A stretch of 64,000 nt of DNA from Euglena gracilis (GCA_039621445.1 CP154955.1:59117564-59181563); one strand, 5' to 3'; numbered from the stretch's first letter, positions 46,919 through 58,159 are shown. Numbers and translations are program-made. The notes: generated from the sequence alone by a model not told the origin.

Positions 46919-49131
46919 TGTCGATGGAAAAAAACGAAAAAAGAATAGTGATAAACCCAGAAGTCTGATTAAAAAAAAGAACAAAAAATAATATATCAAG
47001 ACAAACACGGGTGTTCCAAAAAGCGAATCCTCTTTCCGCCACTCGGGGAAACATTGTGCAATAATGACACGGATTCAGAAAGAGCGGCCTGGGCATAGAA
47101 CGCGATGGCACAGGTGAGAGGTCTCCGTGTTGCTGTGGCATCAACCCTGGGAATGCGTGTGCTGTGTGTGTTTGGGTGTGATTTGTTTGTGCGTTGTGTT
47201 GTGTTGTGTGTGTGCGCGCACGCTGTGTGTATGTGTGTGTGTTGTGTTGTGTCGTTTGTGCGCATGTGGGGTGGTGCGGGTAGGATGAGCCACCTGGCTC
47301 CAAAAGATTGCAACCATCAAGCACAACCAGGGTGGAACGCAAGGTGGATCATCAAAAACCAGGATGAAAAATAAACCAACGGAAAGAATGGCACATATTT
47401 TCACCTCAAATATATGTACATTATGCATAATATGTGTGAGAGTTGACAAATATTTCATAACAAATATAACAAAAAATATCAGTTCGAATTTATGTGTTTT
47501 GGGGTGCAAAGGCGCAAAATGAACACCAAAAAACATGACTTTCGAGAAGAGTATCTTGTTTATTGGATAAAAAATCAAATCAATCAAAAAAGGACAAGGA
47601 ATCAACAAAAACATGTTTAAAAGGAAAAAATGGGTCCAAGGGGTTTTGGAATCGAAAACTTTTTCCAAATGAATCAAAAAAAATACAAAAATTCCCCGAA
47701 ATTCCCTAAAATAGAAGGCACAAAATCCTGAATAAATGTGTGCCCTCCGCCCGATACAACACTGCGAAAATTTTCTTTTTTGCTATGCCTATGTGTCGTC
47801 GTGGCGTGCCTGACCCTTCGCCGTGACATGAAATCCAAAATTTGTCCTGAGGATGCCGACACAGTCAAAATTCTTCAGTATTATGCATGACATAATTTTT
47901 TATCTCGGTATCAGGGTTCCGGCCGGCATAAGGGGGTGATACTTTTTGGGCAAATTACCAGAGAATTTTCTTTGGGCAATTCAAAGAACAGGGTTAAGGT
48001 CAGGATCTTGGGCTCTGGTTAGGCCTAAGGTTAAGCCCAACTCGAACTGTATTCCATCAATAACCTATATTGAGTAATTCAGAAAACATTACCTCCAATG
48101 TTGATGTGTCCTAGATACCTGCTGCACACGATCGTGCATCTCTTTCTCTCCCTTAAACACACACAAACACACACGCACACACACACACACACACACCATC
48201 AAAAAAGCTCGAGTTCTCCTCAACAGCAATCAATGGGGAGGCGGGCAGACTCTCCCAACCACGGTGCCGTCCAGCCTCCGTTTCAAGCAACACCGGCAAC
48301 ACCAGCAACAGCATTTCGGAGCAGATTTGAAACAGCAACGTTTGCGGGACAACTTGTGGCGTAAAAAATGGCAAACGCGACGCACTGTTCCCGCCCCCTC
48401 TGGGTGCTGAGGCCCAAACAGAAACAAAGAGAAAAGAGGAATGCGGCTTTGGGAGGGGTCGCGGTTTAAGGGAAACAGGGAAGACAGAGGGGTGGACTGC
48501 AGGAGAGGGGGCACCACAGAAGGTAATGGGATTGGGGATGACGGATGCCAAAATACTCTCAAGAAGCAATGAAGCAAATAATTAAAAATAACCAGGCTTG
48601 GTGTCCACTAGCCAAAAAACTGGTTTTGATTCATTCAACCTAAATATTGCCCATGCTATTGTTGCTCTTTTTGGTGCCTTCCTGCCCATCGTAGATGGTG
48701 CAAAGATCCAAAGTAAGACCAACAATTCCACCTGATTTTCTCATGTGCAAACACAACGGTCTCAAAAAAAACCACAAGGCGGTGGCATTCTGTACTTCTG
48801 TCGGAGCAGCAGTTGGAGACCATATTTTGACACATTCTGAACAACGAACAAATTACAGCTCCAAATGCTGAATGGGCTATAAGCCATCATTTGGCCCCAC
48901 AACATGCTCTTTGGGAACAAATGCTGCTAACTTGCAGATTCCATGCATTATTTGATGAAGAAACGGCACTACTCGTGGCTATTTGTGCCTTTCAAAAAAA
49001 AAAACGAAACTTATACGATGATTTGTGCCCATTCGAGATTGTCGCGACACGAATCAGAGGGAACCGCTGTTCAAAGCGCGACAGAAAATAAAACTAAAAA
49101 CCTTGCAAAAGGAGAGAACAGAAGAACAGAT
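46919..49131. other. Non-coding block with a coding-like stretch at 48.65-49.09 kb
   Basis: GT/TG tract 47150-47260, AT-rich 47360-47700, CA tract 48160-48196. At 48840-49090 the plus frame NNEQITAPNAEWAISHHLAP / FHALFDEETALLVAICAFQK is open for about 80 codons; an unidentified, probably degenerate ORF. A degenerate TTAGGG-like stretch lies at about 47985-48040. Confidence 0.35.
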
Positions 49132-49921
49132 CAGGGATACTTTTAAGGACCCCAGGGGGGTCCCGCAGGCCAGCTGGGAAAATTTTTGCTGGCTGGAAAA
49201 GGTGCTGGCTAGCCCTCATCCAGGGGTAGCTGGCTGGGAGCTGGGCCCGGCACATACCCCCCCAAAAATGCCCCAAAAAGTTCAAATCCAGCTGGGTTGG
49301 CATTTCTTCAGTCAAAATCGGGGGTGAAAGCCCCAAAACCACCCCGAAATGCCATCTTCTGGCCATTTTTTGACCCCCCTTTTCTAAAAATTTCGGCGTT
49401 TTGTGCCGAAAATTTTTTTTGGTCCGGCCTGGCATTGCCAGGTTGGCCCGAACATGATTTCAATGGACCCCCCCCCCCCGTGGGGGGTCCGCAGCCTGGC
49501 TTCTTTTTGGGAGGTGCTGGCTGGGAAAAAAGTGCTTGCTGGCTGGACCCCCCCTTGGGGGTAGGGTCCATGCTTGTGCTTATCGACCAGGGGGGGGGGG
49601 TGGGTGCTATAGGGTGCCTGCCCCTACCAGGCACACCCCCCCCCCGGCCCCCCGGGGGGGGATAGGGGTCCGGGCCGGACCCAGAAAATTTTCATTGAAA
49701 ATGGCCGTTTCCGGGCCCCCGGCGCCTTCAGCGCCGGGGTCGGAGGGGGGTGCCTGCTAGGGGCAGGCACCCCCCAAAACCCTACCCCCCCCGGGGGGGG
49801 TCGGATCGGGTGCTATGGGGGTCGGATCGGGTGCCTGCCCCTAGCACCCCCCCCCCTGTGGGGTAGGCACCCGACTAAGCACAAGCCTGGTAGGGTCCCC
49901 TCTGGCTTAAGAAAACCACTG
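49132..49921. mobile_element. hAT-like MITE (outer), 790 bp including a nested MITE
   Basis: Left end CAGGGATACTTTTAAGG, right end CTTAAGAAAACCACTG, perfect 8-bp duplication GAACAGAT (49124-49131, 49922-49929). Without the nested element (321 bp plus 8) it is 461 bp, close to the 467-bp relative at 37527 with which it shares CTGGCTGG and CCAGCTGGGTTGGCATTT. Confidence 0.94.
49569..49889. mobile_element. Nested hAT-like MITE (inner), 321 bp
   Basis: Ends CATGCTTGTGCTTA / TAAGCACAAGCCTG (12-13 of 14 inverted) with a perfect 8-bp duplication GTAGGGTC (49561-49568, 49890-49897). The interior core CCGGCGCCTTCAGCGCCGGG is palindromic; a related core occurs at 59310. Confidence 0.93.
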
Positions 49922-49929
49922 GAACAGAT

Positions 49930-50157
49930 GCTAAAGGGTTCAGGGTGAAACAAGGCTGGGATTCGCGGGAGGCTTCAAGGGAGGCCGGGGTGGGACACCA
50001 CCGCCCAGGAGGCCCGCTGTGTGGGGGAGGCGACCCGCACCGGTTGCTGGGGGCGCCCCACTGCTGGCACCCTGGGCGTCCTCACATGTGTCACGCGTGG
50101 CGCATGTGACATCGTCGTCAGGGTGGTCCTGGAGCCGCCTGGTTTTTCCCCCTGTCC
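49930..50157. other. GC-rich stretch, nothing firm
   Basis: Contains CACGTGTCACGCGTGGCGCATGTGACATC-like inverted segments around 50085-50115; no exon supported. Confidence 0.3.
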
Positions 50158-50215
50158 CACCTAACCCTAACCCTAACCCTAACCCTAACCCTAACCCTAA
50201 CCCTAACCCAGTGCA
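50158..50215. repeat. Interstitial telomere repeat (CCCTAA)n
   Basis: About nine perfect CTAACC units (TTAGGG on the other strand). The flanks are ordinary sequence, so it is internal. Confidence 0.97.
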
Positions 50216-50271
50216 GGGTCGTGGGTAGCAGGGGCCCCCCCCCCCCCCGAGGGGGCCCTGCTACCCACCTG

Positions 50272-50470
50272 CCTTACATATACATATACATATATATGTA
50301 TATGTATATATATGTATATGTATATATATGTATATGTATGTATATGTATATGTATATACATATACATTATATGTATGTATATGTATGTAAATACATACAT
50401 ACACATATACATATACATGTGTGTGTACATGTGTGTGTGTATATACATTTATATATATTCAAACATACAT
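50272..50470. repeat. (TATATG)n / (ACATAT)n microsatellite
   Basis: Alternating TATACATA and TATGTATA units. Confidence 0.95.
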
Positions 50471-50544
50471 ACATACCGTCCTTGTGGACCGCCCTGGCCG
50501 TAGTTGCCGTCCCTGGCCTGGAAAGCCAGCCGGCTCGTTTGGTT

Positions 50545-50690
50545 CATTCTCTTGTGACACCCCCGCAGCAGTGGTGCCGTCGGGCGGTCCAGTTGAGCCG
50601 CCGGGCGGAGGCGAGGCGCAGGGGGGCCGGGGCCTCCGGCGCGGCGTCGGGGACGGCCGCGGCTGCGGCCAATAAAAATGGCGCGAAACA
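50545..50690 (-). CDS. GC-rich exon-like island, unidentified
   Basis: Minus frame AAAAVPDAAPEAPAPLRLAS then ARRLNWTARRHHCCGGVTRE; an alternative frame ends [20 protein letters not shown]. Ala/Pro-rich. Frame undecided. Confidence 0.3.
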
Positions 50691-51134
50691 GCGGAGACAC
50701 GTGGCAGCCTTTGCGCAAGTGAAAACCAATGAAAAATGCAGTCCAAAAAAAAGAGTGTCCCCCCAAAGAGTCAATTTTCCCTGAACCGCTATCGGGTGGT
50801 GCCCAAATAAGTGCCATGTCCCCGAGGGTGAGAGACTACGGTCCATCATGTGCGAACGCTGTGCATTTAAATTAAATGGGGGGGTTTTCTTGGACAGCGG
50901 AGTTACAGCACGAACAAAAATTACGACACAACAATATCACGATAAAAAATTTTATGAAAAAAAAATTGATGAATTTTGATTTTGGAAATTCAATTTTGAT
51001 AAAATTTCCATTTGAATTTTTTCATTCGGAAACAGTTTGCTTTTCGCCAATTTTTTTGGGAGAAATGCGAAATTATGGAAATAAATACCGATTTTCTATT
51101 AGGCAGATTCTTAGGTTTTCCTTCCCTTCTGTAG
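50691..51134. other. AT-rich stretch ending in a strong polypyrimidine tract
   Basis: No exon. 51108-51134 (TAGGTTTTCCTTCCCTTCTG TAG) is an excellent 3' splice-site-like sequence leading into the next feature. Confidence 0.45.
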
Positions 51135-51531
51135 AAGAAAAAGGATTCTCATTCTGTTCTACGTGCCGTTTTGAATGAGGTTGAGTCTGTCAAGCCGAAG
51201 CCACATGTGTGGACGGACGCCTACACAAAGACAGTGACTGATTGGGCTCGCCACTATGGTATTCATGGCGCCATTGATCAACATTTGCAAAGTGATTTTA
51301 AAGCAGTCAACCTGCCTTGGCCCACAATGGATCGTTGGCTTAACTATTGGAAGAAGGATGTAATTTACCACGTCCATGAGAAGCGTGGCAGGAAACAAAA
51401 TTTGACTGGCAACAAAGTTGTAGAAGTGCAAGATGCAGCAAAAAAGGGGCGTGCCGCTCCTGTTTCAGAAGGCCTTTCTTCTGGAACTGGTAAAGGACGC
51501 CAATCCTCTTTTGACAAATGGTAGCGGGCCC
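51135..51531 (+). CDS. Exon or remnant encoding a helix-turn-helix-like segment, possibly transposase-derived
   Basis: Open from the acceptor TTCTGTAG| (51134) to TAG at 51529-51531, 131 codons: includes VLNEVESVKPKPHVWTDAYT, VTDWARHYGIHGAIDQHLQS and MDRWLNYWKK. The pattern W-A-R-H-Y-G-I...P-T-M-D-R-W resembles a helix-turn-helix, followed by a basic R-G-R-K segment, as in transposase N-termini. Balanced codon use, unlike the GC-rich host exons. No catalytic domain is present. Function inferred only weakly. Confidence 0.42.
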
Positions 51532-52794
51532 AATTGAGACCCACTTTGAAGGAACCGCCGTTCTTGGCCAGGGTTGCTGGCCTGGTCGGGCGACGACACC
51601 CCTTGCAATGGCAGCAACTGCAAACCACAAAAGCAAACGTGAATTAAAATGAGAAATGAAAAGAGGAGCTGTGTGGGTCAAAATGTAATTGTCAGCTCTT
51701 AGCCCCCCCCGCCCCCGGGGAAGCCCAGGGTACCTGGCTTTTCAACGCGCAGCAATTTTTGCATCACGATAAATCCATCACGTAGATGGCATGGGTGCAT
51801 TGATGGATGGCCCAGATATTTGGTGGACGATAGCCTCTTCGCGGGGAGGGTTCGCTAAACCACGCCCTGGGACTCCCCATCGATGTATTTTCAATTCCTG
51901 CCCTGCCTCCTGAAGCAGTGACGGATTTTTTTTGAGCCGAGTTGGTATTTTTCAGCCAGAATTTGGTGGAAGAAACCAAACCCACTCAAAAATGCCATTT
52001 TCAGCCATCTTTGACCCATTCTTCCAAAAAAACTTTCCTGGGCGTCGTCCCGCAAAATCTCTGGTCCCCAACCTCATTTCAGCGGATCCCCAGTGGCGGG
52101 GGGGGGGGGGCAGCTGGGAGTTGCTGGCTAAAAAAAAAACGCTCGCTGGCTGGAACACCCCTGGGGGTGGGGTCCTCCAGCTTGAGAAAACCTCTGAACC
52201 CGATCCGAACCAGGGGGAAAAATCAACAAAGCAAACTTACCTGATGACATGCAAGTTTTTTTTTTGCGTTGCTCATGAGAAAATGGTCATGGGAGGTACC
52301 CAGGAAAATTGGCGGAGGGCAAGTGATGGTGCCAGTTATTTGAGGGTTTACAACTTTTGCATGTTGAAATATGTTGGCTGGGAAATTGGGACTGATTGTA
52401 ATCTGCAGTTTGCTGTGCCATCCCTGTGATAGCACTCAACTCACAACAGGATACACAAAAACAACCGGCAGCCTTTAACTACTAAGCCCCCTGGAGGGTT
52501 CAGTAGTTAAACGAGGAGGGGGGGGGGGGCCCATTTAAGAAATGGCCCAGATTTGTGTTTTGTGTTCCCCACCGGATGTCCTGCAAAATGTTTAGTGTGG
52601 AAATCCTACTCCCTGTTTTGGGAAGCAGTTTGATTAAATTGTCAGAAATAGGGTCAGGATTAGGGGTTAAAGAAATAGGGTAAAGATTAGGGTTGAGGCC
52701 ATTTGGCTAAATTTAGACCAGAATTAGGCCTGATATCCGCCTTTGTCTACACCTAACCCCAATCCCTATTGAAACGATGCTTGTAACCCAAACC
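51532..52794. other. MITE fragment and unidentified coding-like stretch
   Basis: 51925-52196 matches the right two-thirds of the 37527 MITE and keeps the right end CTTGAGAAAACCTCTG. 52228-52431 has an open plus frame (HEKMVMGGTQENWRRASDGA, SYLRVYNFCMLKYVGWEIGT) to TGA. 52640-52790 is degenerate TTAGGG-like. Confidence 0.45.
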
Positions 52795-52945
52795 GGGGGG
52801 GGGGGAATGCAACATGGACCCTCCAAAAACGCGACTCAAAAAAACAACACCACACTCAAAAAAACGCAAAAACACCCAAATTGCACATAAAATCCTTTAG
52901 GAGCTCCCGGGGATGAACACTTTCTGCTAAAAAAAGGGGGGGACT
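52795..52945. repeat. Dispersed repeat copy 2 (pairs with 35245)
   Basis: GAATGCAACATGGACCCTCC, CCCAAATTGCACATAAAATC and GATGAACACTTTCTGC...GACTTGGA match 35245-35420. Confidence 0.75.
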
Positions 52946-53454
52946 TGGAATTTTTTTTCAGCTTTGCCAGGGAAAATTTTCAATTTTGCATAAAAATACG
53001 TATTTTGTTGACAAAAAAATGCAAAAGTGACAAAAAATGACAAAAATTTTGGTCTCGAGGAAAATCAGGGCCAAAACAAGGATTTTTTCATAATAAATTT
53101 TTCCAACAAAAAAAAAACTAAAAAATGACAGGGAAAAAAGGCAAAAAAATCTGCAAATTTTGCCAAATCGGAGAAAAAAAAGAGGGGGAAACAGCAGAAA
53201 AATGATTTTGTGCCCCCCCCCCCTGCCCTACCCAACTCCCAAAAACAGATTCCACCTTAAAACTGCCGTCGATACCCCTCATTGCATTAAAAACAGTGGA
53301 CCCCAACTAATGGGTGGATCAGCTCGTCCCAGCTTGGAAAATAAACGGAAAAAGCACGTCGGACAAGATTGATCATCAAAGGGAACCACATAGTCACTGG
53401 AACTGTGGAGTCACCGATCAAACACGAATGGAAACAATCCCGAGAGGGGTGCGA
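52946..53454. other. A-rich intron-like sequence
   Basis: Long A and T runs (AAAAAATG, CAAAAATTTT). No exon. Confidence 0.4.
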
Positions 53455-53657
53455 ATTCACACCGGCTGCCTGTTGGCCCTCCCCCTCCAGCTGGGCCGCC
53501 GACACCCCGCCGTCTTCCACAGCGCACACAGTTGAGGTGGGGGGTGGGAGGGAGCTGCAGGTCGGGCCGGGGAGGTGCACAGCTGGAACGTCTGGTACGA
53601 TGACGCTCTCGAAGCTGGGCAGCGTGGGCTGCTCCTCAGTTGGCTCCGGGCAAACGC
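53455..53657 (-). CDS. Pro/Glu/Ser-rich exon-like island
   Basis: Minus frame GVCPEPTEEQPTLPSFESVI, VPDVPAVHLPGPTCSSLPPP, TSTVCAVEDGGVSAAQLEGE. Acceptor CTTCTGCAG at 53658. It joins the 54.1-kb piece in frame through canonical GT-AG sites (ATTG|GTGTGT ... CTGCAG|GCGTTT). Disordered protein; unidentified. Confidence 0.5.
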
Positions 53658-54144
53658 CTGCAGAAGAGCAAGAAAGAACGCCGCCCCACACCGTCACCGT
53701 CACACCACAAGGCTACGGGGTGTGAGAATTTCTGACAAATGCCAGGGACACATTTGACACGCACATGGCGGGGAAGAAACACTGGATGGCCAACTGGTGT
53801 ATATTTACAAGACGACCTTGGTGTCCAATTTGAATTCGAACGTTATCCTGACGCTGTTGAGCATTGTGCATAGGGGATAATGAAAACAATAAGATAATAA
53901 AGAAATAAATATACATATATTCTAAAAAATAATATATATGATATATCTATATAATTCAATTTCATAAATTCAAATAACATAGAATCTCAATCTTGTAAAC
54001 ACTCTCCCGACAGCCTTACGGTGGCAAACTTCAATCCATTCCTTCAGAACAACGTTAAATTGTTGTGAAAAACTGTGCAAAATCAACTAAAAAATGACGC
54101 CTGAAACTATTCAGGAAAAGGCATCCATCCCCGTGGCTACACAC

Positions 54145-54204
54145 CAATTGCAAGCTTTGGGGCGTTGGGTTCCTCGGAGGCGGAGGAGCTCGCGGGGCTC
54201 ACGG
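54145..54204 (-). CDS. Exon piece after the 54.2-kb element
   Basis: Minus frame SPASSSASEEPNAPKLAIG to donor ATTG|GTGTGT. In frame with 54935-55058 when the element is removed. Confidence 0.48.
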
Positions 54205-54934
54205 CAGGGGCAGGGAGAAATTCCGGTCGGCCGAAAATTTTATTCCGGTGTTTTATTCCGGTTTATTCCGGGTTGTTCCGGTTTATTCCGGAATTTATTC
54301 CGGTTTATTCTGGTCAATTTCTGTCTGAATGGACTTAATATTTTTTTGGCATGCAATTGGGCTGAGGCGCCCACCCGGGCTTCAGGAATAGGGATGCATT
54401 CCTTGGTTGCCCCGCCCAGCCAAGTGGTCACTTCGCACTTGGCGATGCGGGTCTGCACACCACAGCAGACCCCGGCCTTTTCGGGAAAAACAAGCCGATG
54501 AAACGTTCAAACCCGGGGTTTTGAACCCTTTAAAATGGAGCACAGGCTTAAAAACACCAAAAGGGCCTGTTTCCTGGGTCCCAACAACGCAATGATGCAC
54601 GTGCCACCGTGGAGGGTCCCCACGGAACCTCAGGGTCAAAAGGGTGAAACCCCGGATTTCAAAAAGAATGCAACGTTGCGCTTAAGCGCAATGCAAAAAT
54701 CAAAACCTGAAATGCAAGTTAGGCCGCCTAAGAGTGTTATTACCCTCTGATTGAAGGATGAATTGCTTTGTAATATTGCATATATATATACACACTTCAC
54801 CTTCATTACCTTTGTCTTGCAGAATTTTCAAGGCATTGGCTGGCACTTTTATTCTGGTTATTCCAGTTTATTCCGGTTTATTCCGGTTTTTGCTATTCCG
54901 GTTTATTCCGGACCGGAATATCTCCCTGCCCCTG
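54205..54934. mobile_element. hAT-like element, 730 bp, inside an exon
   Basis: Inverted ends CAGGGGCAGGGAGAAATTCC / GGAATATCTCCCTGCCCCTG (19 of 20) with a 7-bp duplication CTCACGG (54198-54204, 54935-54941). Subterminal TTTATTCCGG repeats on both sides (54235-54310, 54848-54915). No transposase ORF. Confidence 0.88.
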
Positions 54935-55058
54935 CTCACGGTGCGATCAGACAGGGCATAGGCTGGCACGGCCCCCTCCTCCGTCACGGACGGCTGCCGC
55001 GGGGGCGGGGGCTGCTCCCCCAGGGTTTCGATGTCGAGGCTGAGTAATGAGGTGCCGC
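54935..55058 (-). CDS. Exon piece before the 54.2-kb element
   Basis: Minus frame after acceptor GTCCTCAG: GTSLLSLDIETLGEQPPPPR, QPSVTEEGAVPAYALSDRTV. Acidic/Pro-rich. GTGAGC at its edge looks like a donor, but using it with the AG of the other duplication copy would shift the frame. Confidence 0.5.
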
Positions 55059-56084
55059 CTGAGGACAGTACAACACCGCACGATAATTCCCTAGTGGACC
55101 AGCAACCTGTACCAATGACGAAACCTGAACCCAATTAAGTCATGGACGTGGAATTAAGCAACAAAAACTAGGATTTCGGAAATCAAACCAAGCTACAAAC
55201 AGGGGGGGGGGAATCTCGACAATTCAAAATTCGACAATTCTGCGTACAAATCTCTCATCACAGTGCTATGTCTTTGGTTCCATTGTTTAATGCCGGCAGC
55301 ATGTTATTATGTGCTTCAGAAAGCAGGCTCGAGTTGAGCTTCAGGGACCCTGAGGCCACGCATGCGCCTATGTGTATTGTGGTTGGGTGAGTGTGCACAT
55401 GTGGGCATATACATTCATAACACATTTAAATGATAACAGGGCAAGAAAATGCGCATTGGGTTTTGCTTTTGCATGTTTTCTGCACCTTGGATGTATTGCT
55501 TGAAATGGAAGGCTGGACAATAACCGGGAAGCGCCCTTCTTAAACAAGTTTTATAAATGCACAGTCTCTCAGCAAGTGATCGATCAAGTACCGGCTGGGT
55601 AACACAGAGTCTGGAAATAACATTTGTCACCTGTTCAGGCACCCCAAGAATCCCCCCAAAAACTGTTTGGTCATATGCTTGTTCTCAGGGTCGATTCTTG
55701 CCCCACCCGCAACCAATCAATAACCCCCAAGCTCGGAATAATCAATCCATCAAAATTTGAAGAACAGATCAAAAGAAGCCCCCCTCCTGAAATGGGTATT
55801 TTCTTAGATTTGGAAGACAAACCCCATTTGAGTTCGCTTGGTTTTGGGTGAGAGGGCTGGGAAGTCGCTTCCATCTTGTGCTCTTTTCCAGCTGAATTGC
55901 ATGCAAACCCACAGTGCCCCCCCTTAGTTGCACTGAGGCTTCTTGTCTGTTTATGGCCGGCGCTAACTTCGCTTCTGGGGCCAGGTACCCCTTACACCCC
56001 CCCCCTGCGAGTCATGGCGAGTCTGTTTCTGGGGTTAGATCGGCCTCATGGATGGTCAAGGATTCTCTTCCCCGGCACCGCATG
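55059..56084. other. Intron-like unique sequence
   Basis: No repeats of note. One minus open frame (55415-55642) reads LAERLCIYKTCLRRALPGYC but has no support. Confidence 0.35.
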
Positions 56085-56298
56085 CGAGCGGAGAGCAAGG
56101 CGTGGGCCAACGTCATAACCTGCCCCACACCTTCGGCGTGGACCCCCGCCCCCTCCTCCGGCACCCCAGGCCCGTCGGAGAGGCACCCGGAGGCGTGGGA
56201 GGGGCCGGGGCTGCCACTCCGGTCGGTTGGCGGCCTGGCTGACCCGACGTCTCCCGTCGCCTCCCCCGGGGCACACGCCTCTGGCATCGCGTCCTGGG
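56085..56298 (-). CDS. Exon piece after the 56.3-kb MITE
   Basis: Minus frame DAMPEACAPGEATGDVGSAR, PPTDRSGSPGPSHASGCLSD, GVPEEGAGVHAEGVGQVMTL, AHALLSARMR. In frame with 56640-56680 after MITE removal. Gly/Ser/Pro/Ala-rich, unidentified. Confidence 0.48.
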
Positions 56299-56639
56299 CA
56301 GGCTTCTTTTTAAGAGCCCCGGGGGGGAGCGGGACCCCCCCACCCACCCAGCCTGGGTGCGGGACCCCCCCCCCCCCAGAGGGTGGGCCCCGCTGTCTAA
56401 GGGCATTTCCCAAAAAAAATATTATTATATTGTATTATTATATAACATTATATAATATTATGTAATATTGTATGATATAAAATTTTGCATTATTTAAAAT
56501 TATAATATTGTTGTATTCCGGCACTTGGCGCCGAAACCCACGCCCAGGCCTTTGGGGGGGGGTCTGGCCTCCAACCCGCCCACCCCCTCCCCCCTGGGAG
56601 TGGGGGGGGGTCTTAAAAAGTGGGCTTAAAAGAAAGCTG
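56299..56639. mobile_element. hAT-like MITE, 341 bp, inside an exon
   Basis: Left end CAGGCTTCTTTTTAAG, identical to the 6352 element; right end CTTAAAAGAAAGCTG. 8-bp duplication GTCCTGGG / GTCCAGGG (7 of 8; 56291-56298, 56640-56647). AT-rich centre (56415-56515) flanked by poly-C/G. Confidence 0.9.
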
Positions 56640-56680
56640 GTCCAGGGGTTTCTGTTGATGAGCACTTCCATCGGCGGCGG
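56640..56680 (-). CDS. Exon piece before the 56.3-kb MITE
   Basis: After the acceptor CCCCTTTTCACAG the minus frame is ADGSAHQQKPLD, running into the duplication. Confidence 0.42.
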
Positions 56681-57919
56681 CTGTGAAAAGGGGAAGGCTT
56701 TCGTTGCTGTTGAGATGGCACATCCGCGGTGGCTACGGTGCGAACCCCACAGGTGTGTCAGGTCATATTGTTTTGTCACGCCCACGATCAGTGTGCGGGG
56801 GGGGGGGGATCGGAGCTGTAGGAAATTGGATGGGAAAAAATGGAGGTGGATAAATTTCGCAGTCTCGACCAAAATGGCAAAAAAAAGTGGTGGGATGTTG
56901 TTCTGCCAAATTTTGTCATACCACTGTTGGTCATTGCCAATTTTTTCTCTCCCCCCAGTAGGCGCCTGCCAAGAAATGCACGACGTGAGCAGACGAAGTG
57001 GACGTGGCTCCCTGCTTACATGTGGTGCCGGGGAAGAGAATCCTGTACCAGCCGATCCAACAAATGGAAACAAGTTGATCTGCTCGTGAAAATCGATGGG
57101 AGTTATTCGGAACTTGGTGCTGTAGGTTGTGGGTGGGACAAAAATCGGTACCGAGAACAATCACAGGACCAAACTGTTTTAAACAACCCAGGGGGAGGGG
57201 GTTCTCAGAGCCTGATGAGGTGGGCACAACCCCCTCCCTGGGCAGAGGTTTGCTTAAATTGGGCAATTTGAGCCTTCCGACGCCTTCGGAGACGGAGTGC
57301 GAGGAGGGGGTTCCCCTGAGGGGGTCGGCCACACCTGAAATCTCAGCGTGGGCGAGGCACATCTTCTTCAATTCCAACCTCCCGGCAAAAAACAACAACA
57401 ACAAGATCTATGCCAACGAGGGAAGAGAAACAGCACACAAAAAACCCAACAATCAGCTTGCAAACCAAGACAAATGACAGGGGGGGGGAGAACGTTGAAA
57501 CCTGCCAGACAACGTTTGCAAGGAAATTCAAAAGATGAAATACCTCCCAAGAACAAACACACCCAGAGGCGACGATTCAGCAGGATGCCTGTTGGGGGAG
57601 GTCTCTTCGGGACCTGCCCCTGAAAAATCGAGGTGTTTGGGAGGCAGCAGAATGAGATCAAAGAGCAACAGCCTGGGGCCACACCCACACGCGCAACACA
57701 CACACATGCAAACACATGCACACACACAAGCACACACACCTGCAACATACAAGAAAACACACACACACACACACAAAGGCGCACCCACCCACGCACCTAC
57801 GCAAACCCACACACACCCACGCACGTACGCACGAACACACACAAAACACAGCGGCAATGCCACACAAAAAGGACAAAATTCAGAACACACACTGAATGCA
57901 CAAAAACCCCTCCCTCCTG
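56681..57919. other. Intron-like region with CA tracts
   Basis: 56060-56085 (minus) and 57022-57045 (plus) share GTGCCGGGGAAGAGAATCCT. CA-rich tract 57680-57850. No firm exon. Confidence 0.4.
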
Positions 57920-58085
57920 CACAGCACCATACCGCTGGACCGCGGCGGCCTCGCCAGCCGCCAGCCCGCCGCCCCGGCCATGACCCCCACCAGGGCCGTG
58001 CCGCCTGCTCCGCCGCTGCCCGCCGGCCAGCGGCCGCCTCTGCCGCCGCCACTGCGGAGCGCCCCGCGGAACCCTGAGCAGGGCA
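57920..58085 (-). CDS. Ala/Gly/Arg-rich exon-like island
   Basis: Three minus frames stay open; one gives GTALVGVMAGAAGWRLARPP, another VAAAEAAAGRRAAAEQAARP. GC-rich like other exons but the frame cannot be chosen. Confidence 0.3.
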
Positions 58086-58159
58086 GGCTGGATTTTGACC
58101 AACCACTGGGGGGGGGGGTCTCGGGTGCCTGGGAGTGCAACCCAGATCCGAGGTGCGAT

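Noticed and set aside
50158-50215. True chromosome end
   Set aside because: The tract is only ~58 bp and ordinary sequence continues on both sides.
54935-54945. GTGAGC as a canonical donor of the exon at 54.94-55.06 kb
   Set aside because: It lies in the target-site duplication; pairing it with the AG of the other copy deletes 5 exonic bases and breaks the frame. Kept only as an alternative for RNA testing.
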